Made by a program: the position numbers and the translations under genes
Notes under the pieces: model-generated
What the model saw: the letters and a program-made list of their open reading frames with translations, nothing else
Databases searched by the model: none
Told to the model about the DNA's origin: nothing
NCBI RefSeq assembly: GCF_009796825.1
Contig: NZ_CP047030.1
Location: forward strand, 4,214,501 to 4,278,500
DNA length: 64,000 nt
Direction: 5' to 3'
From: Algibacter sp. L3A6
GTDB lineage: Bacteria; Bacteroidota; Bacteroidia; Flavobacteriales; Flavobacteriaceae
Shown: positions 61,801-64,000 of the stretch, in pieces
How positions within the stretch are numbered: the first letter of the stretch is position 1
Layout: every line of letters starts with the position of its first letter

Positions 61801-62414
61801 TGGGCATGTGGTGCGCTAAAACTTAACGACAAACAAAATGGCTTATTATTAGTTGCATTCTTATCAATAAACTCCAATGCCTGATGGCCCGTGTAACGCG
61901 TTAAATGAACTGTATCTTTATCGATTGTTTTATAATAGTAGCCTCTTTTATCTTTATACTTGTTATTTCGGTCATAAGATTCATATTCATCAAATTGCTT
62001 ATCTAAATCATTATATCGAACACCATATTTACCATAAAAACCAGTATAATACCCATTATTTTTAAGAAGTGTAGGATACGAGCTTTCCATATATTCTCCT
62101 CGAATATTCCCTGTTTGAAAATTAAAGTTATGTGATCGTTCGTGCAGTCCTGTAAATATGCTAGCTCTACTTGCTGCACAAATGGGTGTTGTAACAATGG
62201 CTGTTTTAAAATATGTTCCAGATTTTGCCAAATTATCCATTTCTGGAGTTTCCACATATTTATTACCCGCATAACCAATCGCATCGAAACGCTGATCGTC
62301 TGTAAGGATAAATATAATGTTTGGCTTTTCTTGGTTATTTTTTTGCTGCGCATTAGTGAGATTTAAACCACAAACAACACTAAACAGACCTAATAAAAAA
62401 CGGCTTTTATACAT
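58887..62414 (-). CDS. Sulfatase-GH78 rhamnosidase fusion
   Basis: A 1175-residue secreted bifunctional enzyme (signal peptide to about residue 22, LTNAQ). Residues about 30-480 are an S1 sulfatase: [18 protein letters not shown] (near 33-50), the formylglycine motif CAASR (Cys79) and [23 protein letters not shown]. Residues about 500-1175 are GH78: Ig-like domain ([12 protein letters not shown]), sandwich, and barrel with [19 protein letters not shown] (near 760) and a C-terminal beta domain. A similar fusion (S1_25/GH78) is known to me from the ulvan locus of Formosa agariphila, where it desulfates and removes rhamnose. The third position of the motif is Ala instead of Pro. Its promoter is at 62479-62516. 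Confidence 0.95.
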   Translation of the reverse strand: [1175 protein letters not shown]

Positions 62415-62478
62415 AGTAATAGCTACAAAAATTATTGATTTAATTTAAAATAATATTCTCTTTATAAATTCAAAAAAT

Positions 62479-62516
62479 TAAAATTAATCTATTAATATTT
62501 ATTGATTGTCCTGTTC
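62479..62516 (-). promoter_or_regulatory. CAGGAC promoter module for the sulfatase-GH78 fusion
   Basis: On the minus strand GAACAGGACAA (62506-62516), 19 bases, TAATTTTA (62479-62486). A second CAGGAC lies 9 bases upstream, giving the clearest direct repeat (CAGGACAGAACAGGAC). The site is inside the 3' end of the truncated regulator gene. Confidence 0.65.
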
Positions 62517-62911
62517 TGTCCTGACTTAATTATCATTAAGAGATTTATATAATGTCCAACATCAATATTAAAAAAAGAATTATAAATTCTCATTTTATAA
62601 GAGCTTAGTTTATTTACTAAAAATAAAATTTTTAATTTATGAGTAGTCTCTATTTTTGAAACGTAATAACCTCTTCGAGGTATTGAAACAATTATATTAC
62701 GCTCTTTTAATATACTATATGCTTTTTCAACTGTATCCCGGGAAAGATAGAAATCCTCACTTATTGTATTTATTGATGGTAATTTTTCATTCAATACTAT
62801 ATTACCATTTGATATATTATTGATTATAGAATCAACGATCTGTTGGTACATTGGTACTCTTGAGTTTTTATTAATATCTATAAAATTAATTGCATCCATT
62901 ACAGTTTCCAT
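62492..62911 (-). pseudogene. GntR regulator truncated after the DNA-binding domain
   Basis: The 139-codon frame has an intact winged helix (VPMYQQIVDSIINNISNG, LPSINTISEDFYLSRDTVEKAYSIL, RRGYYVS) and then KILFLVNKLSSYKMRIYNSFF, the same opening of the effector domain as in the full-length regulator at 48917. The similarity stops about 20 residues later and the frame ends after SGQNRTINKY. About 210 residues of sensor domain are missing. It could be a pseudogene, or a free DNA-binding domain acting as a competitor. Upstream lie TACC/GGTA repeats that may be its own operator. Confidence 0.75.
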
Positions 62912-63627
62912 GATTTCTAAAAATTTAAAGATTAAAAAAATTCTGACTGCAATTTACTTTTAGTAGAGAGTTAAATTATACCGAATTTGGTATCGAAAAG
63001 TACCAATTACCTTCAATAAAGTGTTTTTTTTCTAATAAATGTAAGAAAATGAATCTGTTTTTATCTGTTTTTTGTATAATTCAAATACTCAAATAAATAC
63101 ACTAACATTTTTGTTTTAACTTAATTTCTTCTTATTTTTTTATAACTATAGCTATTTTGTTATACATATATTTGTATTTACTCTAGAAGCAATTTAAGTG
63201 TAAAAAGAAAAATTTTAACTTAATTACCATATCTATAACTTTTAAGCAAGACTAATTAAAATATATTATTTATCATAATAACATTAGAATAAAAACTTAT
63301 TATAAATGATAGTTTTCTGTATTTTAAAACCCTTTTGGTGATAGCATGCTATTTTTTTAGTTTCGTGGTTAGCAAAAAAAAATACTGTTTAGTTTTTAAT
63401 GAATATAAATTTAGAAAAGGACTAAAAAAACAAATTGACTTACTGCTATCTTATCCATACTCAGTCAATCAAATTCAAAAATCACTAAGTTGAATAAAGA
63501 CTTACAAAGCAGTAGATAATTTGGTGCCAAATAAAACTATAACTATTGTTACCTTCTGGGACTAATATAAAATTAGATTTTGGTTAGTTCCTCATTCTCT
63601 CGAACCAATAAGTTTTTTTAAATATCC
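62912..63627. other. AT-rich intergenic region between the truncated GntR gene and the recombinase
   Basis: About 716 bases without a credible ORF. It includes the repeat cluster at 62978-63004, two small palindromes (ATAGCATGCTAT at 63341-63352, ATTTGG-TG-CCAAAT at 63519-63532) and otherwise very AT-rich sequence. The border of a mobile element may lie here, but I see no terminal repeat pair. Confidence 0.5.
62978..63004. promoter_or_regulatory. TACC/GGTA repeat cluster upstream of the truncated GntR gene
   Basis: ATACC-GAATTT-GGTAT (62978-62993), then TACC again at 63001-63004, gives three half-sites alternating in orientation. It lies about 70 bases before the ATG at 62911, where a GntR autoregulatory operator would be expected. 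Confidence 0.4.
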
Positions 63628-64000
63628 TTAGAAATCAACAACCATATCAAGAGCCTCATCAGCATCTCTTCGCATAAAATTAGCTTGATAAAGCATAGTT
63701 GTAGTAACCGAAGAATGCCGATATAGTTTTTGAAGCATTTGAATAGGAATTTTATCACCAGAAATATTACCAAAACTATGGCGAGCAATATGCATGGACA
63801 CTTTTTTATCTATACCTGCTTGCTCAGCAACAAGCTCTAACCTCCTATTGAAGTTTCTTGTTGCTGTTTTTATTCTTGTCCTTACGCGTTTCTTATCATT
63901 TAAATTAACGCCTTCTAACTCCTTGAATAAATAAACAGAATGTTCTTCTCTTTCTAATTTACCGAGAATTTTAGTAACTTTATCAGGGATCTTCAATGAA
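63628..64000 (-). CDS. Tyrosine recombinase (integrase), C-terminal part, runs off the window
   Basis: The frame is open to the right edge; the TTG at 63996 is not a credible start, so about 124 C-terminal codons are visible. The catalytic end of the tyrosine-recombinase family is clear: HIARHSFGNI (His-x-x-Arg, His), LYRHSSVTTTMLYQ (His and nucleophile Tyr). The sequence resembles integrases of Bacteroidota conjugative transposons and genomic islands. Its presence next to the truncated regulator suggests that the locus border, or an inserted element, lies here. No attachment site or tRNA gene is visible. Confidence 0.88.
   Translation of the reverse strand, partial: SLKIPDKVTKILGKLEREEHSVYLFKELEGVNLNDKKRVRTRIKTATRNFNRRLELVAEQAGIDKKVSMHIARHSFGNISGDKIPIQMLQKLYRHSSVTTTMLYQANFMRRDADEALDMVVDF

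Noticed and set aside
63341..63532. Small palindromes at 63341 and 63519 as an attachment site of the recombinase
   Set aside because: Each occurs once and there is no matching direct repeat in the window, so the call cannot be supported.
1..64000. CRISPR arrays, rRNA and tRNA genes
   Set aside because: No regularly spaced repeats or recognisable RNA gene sequences were found on either strand.

Overview
The window is AT-rich DNA from a member of the Bacteroidota, most likely a marine Flavobacteriaceae. The evidence is the sigma-ABfr type -7 boxes (TAnnTTTG), many lipobox and signal-peptide proteins, one type IX secretion (T9SS) C-terminal domain, and a content dominated by sulfatases and alpha-L-rhamnosidases. 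It reads as one very large polysaccharide utilisation locus for a sulfated, rhamnose-rich glycan. Ulvan from green algae is the best-known candidate; that identification is inference. No SusC/SusD pair, no GH88/GH105 and no recognised ulvan lyase are visible here, so part of the system probably lies outside the window.

Layout. (a) 0-7.9 kb: the start of a leftward secreted protein, a secreted protein of unknown family, a FAS1 lipoprotein, and a GH78-sulfatase operon. (b) 7.9-14.2 kb, minus strand: an S1 sulfatase followed by unknown secreted proteins, a nucleoside-hydrolase-like protein, a PhoD-like phosphatase and an EthD-like protein, with scars of duplication and an IS30 relic. (c) 14.4-26 kb, plus strand: T9SS paralogue of the first secreted protein, GH106, two tandem sulfatases, GH78 and GH43. 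(d) 26.1-32 kb: a GH5-like enzyme (minus), then a GMC oxidoreductase with its small subunit and an (alpha/alpha)6-barrel hydrolase. (e) 32.3-39.5 kb: divergent operons holding two sulfatases, a DUF5722-like protein and an isomerase/beta-propeller fusion. (f) 39.6-50 kb: a complete rhamnose catabolic operon (fused aldolase-dehydrogenase, isomerase, kinase, odd tandem aldolase-like protein, NCS1-like permease, lactaldehyde dehydrogenase) followed by a GntR regulator. (g) 50-62.4 kb, minus strand: Gfo/Idh/MocA and double DUF1080 pair, rhamnose mutarotase, PL38-like lyase, several broken genes and a sulfatase-GH78 fusion. (h) 62.5-64 kb: a truncated GntR regulator and the end of a tyrosine recombinase.

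The genes fit one scheme. Secreted sulfatases, rhamnosidases and other hydrolases strip the glycan to rhamnose and other sugars. The mutarotase, isomerase, kinase and aldolase convert L-rhamnose to DHAP and lactaldehyde, which is oxidised to lactate. A GMC dehydrogenase, DUF1080 proteins and Gfo/Idh/MocA proteins may form an oxidative 3-keto-glycoside branch.

The main new observation is a shared promoter module. An 11-bp element with core CAGGAT lies exactly 19 bp upstream of a -7 box, usually with a second half-site 9 bp further upstream. It occurs about a dozen times, on both strands, ahead of essentially every catabolic transcription unit. It defines a regulon and also corrects several start codons.
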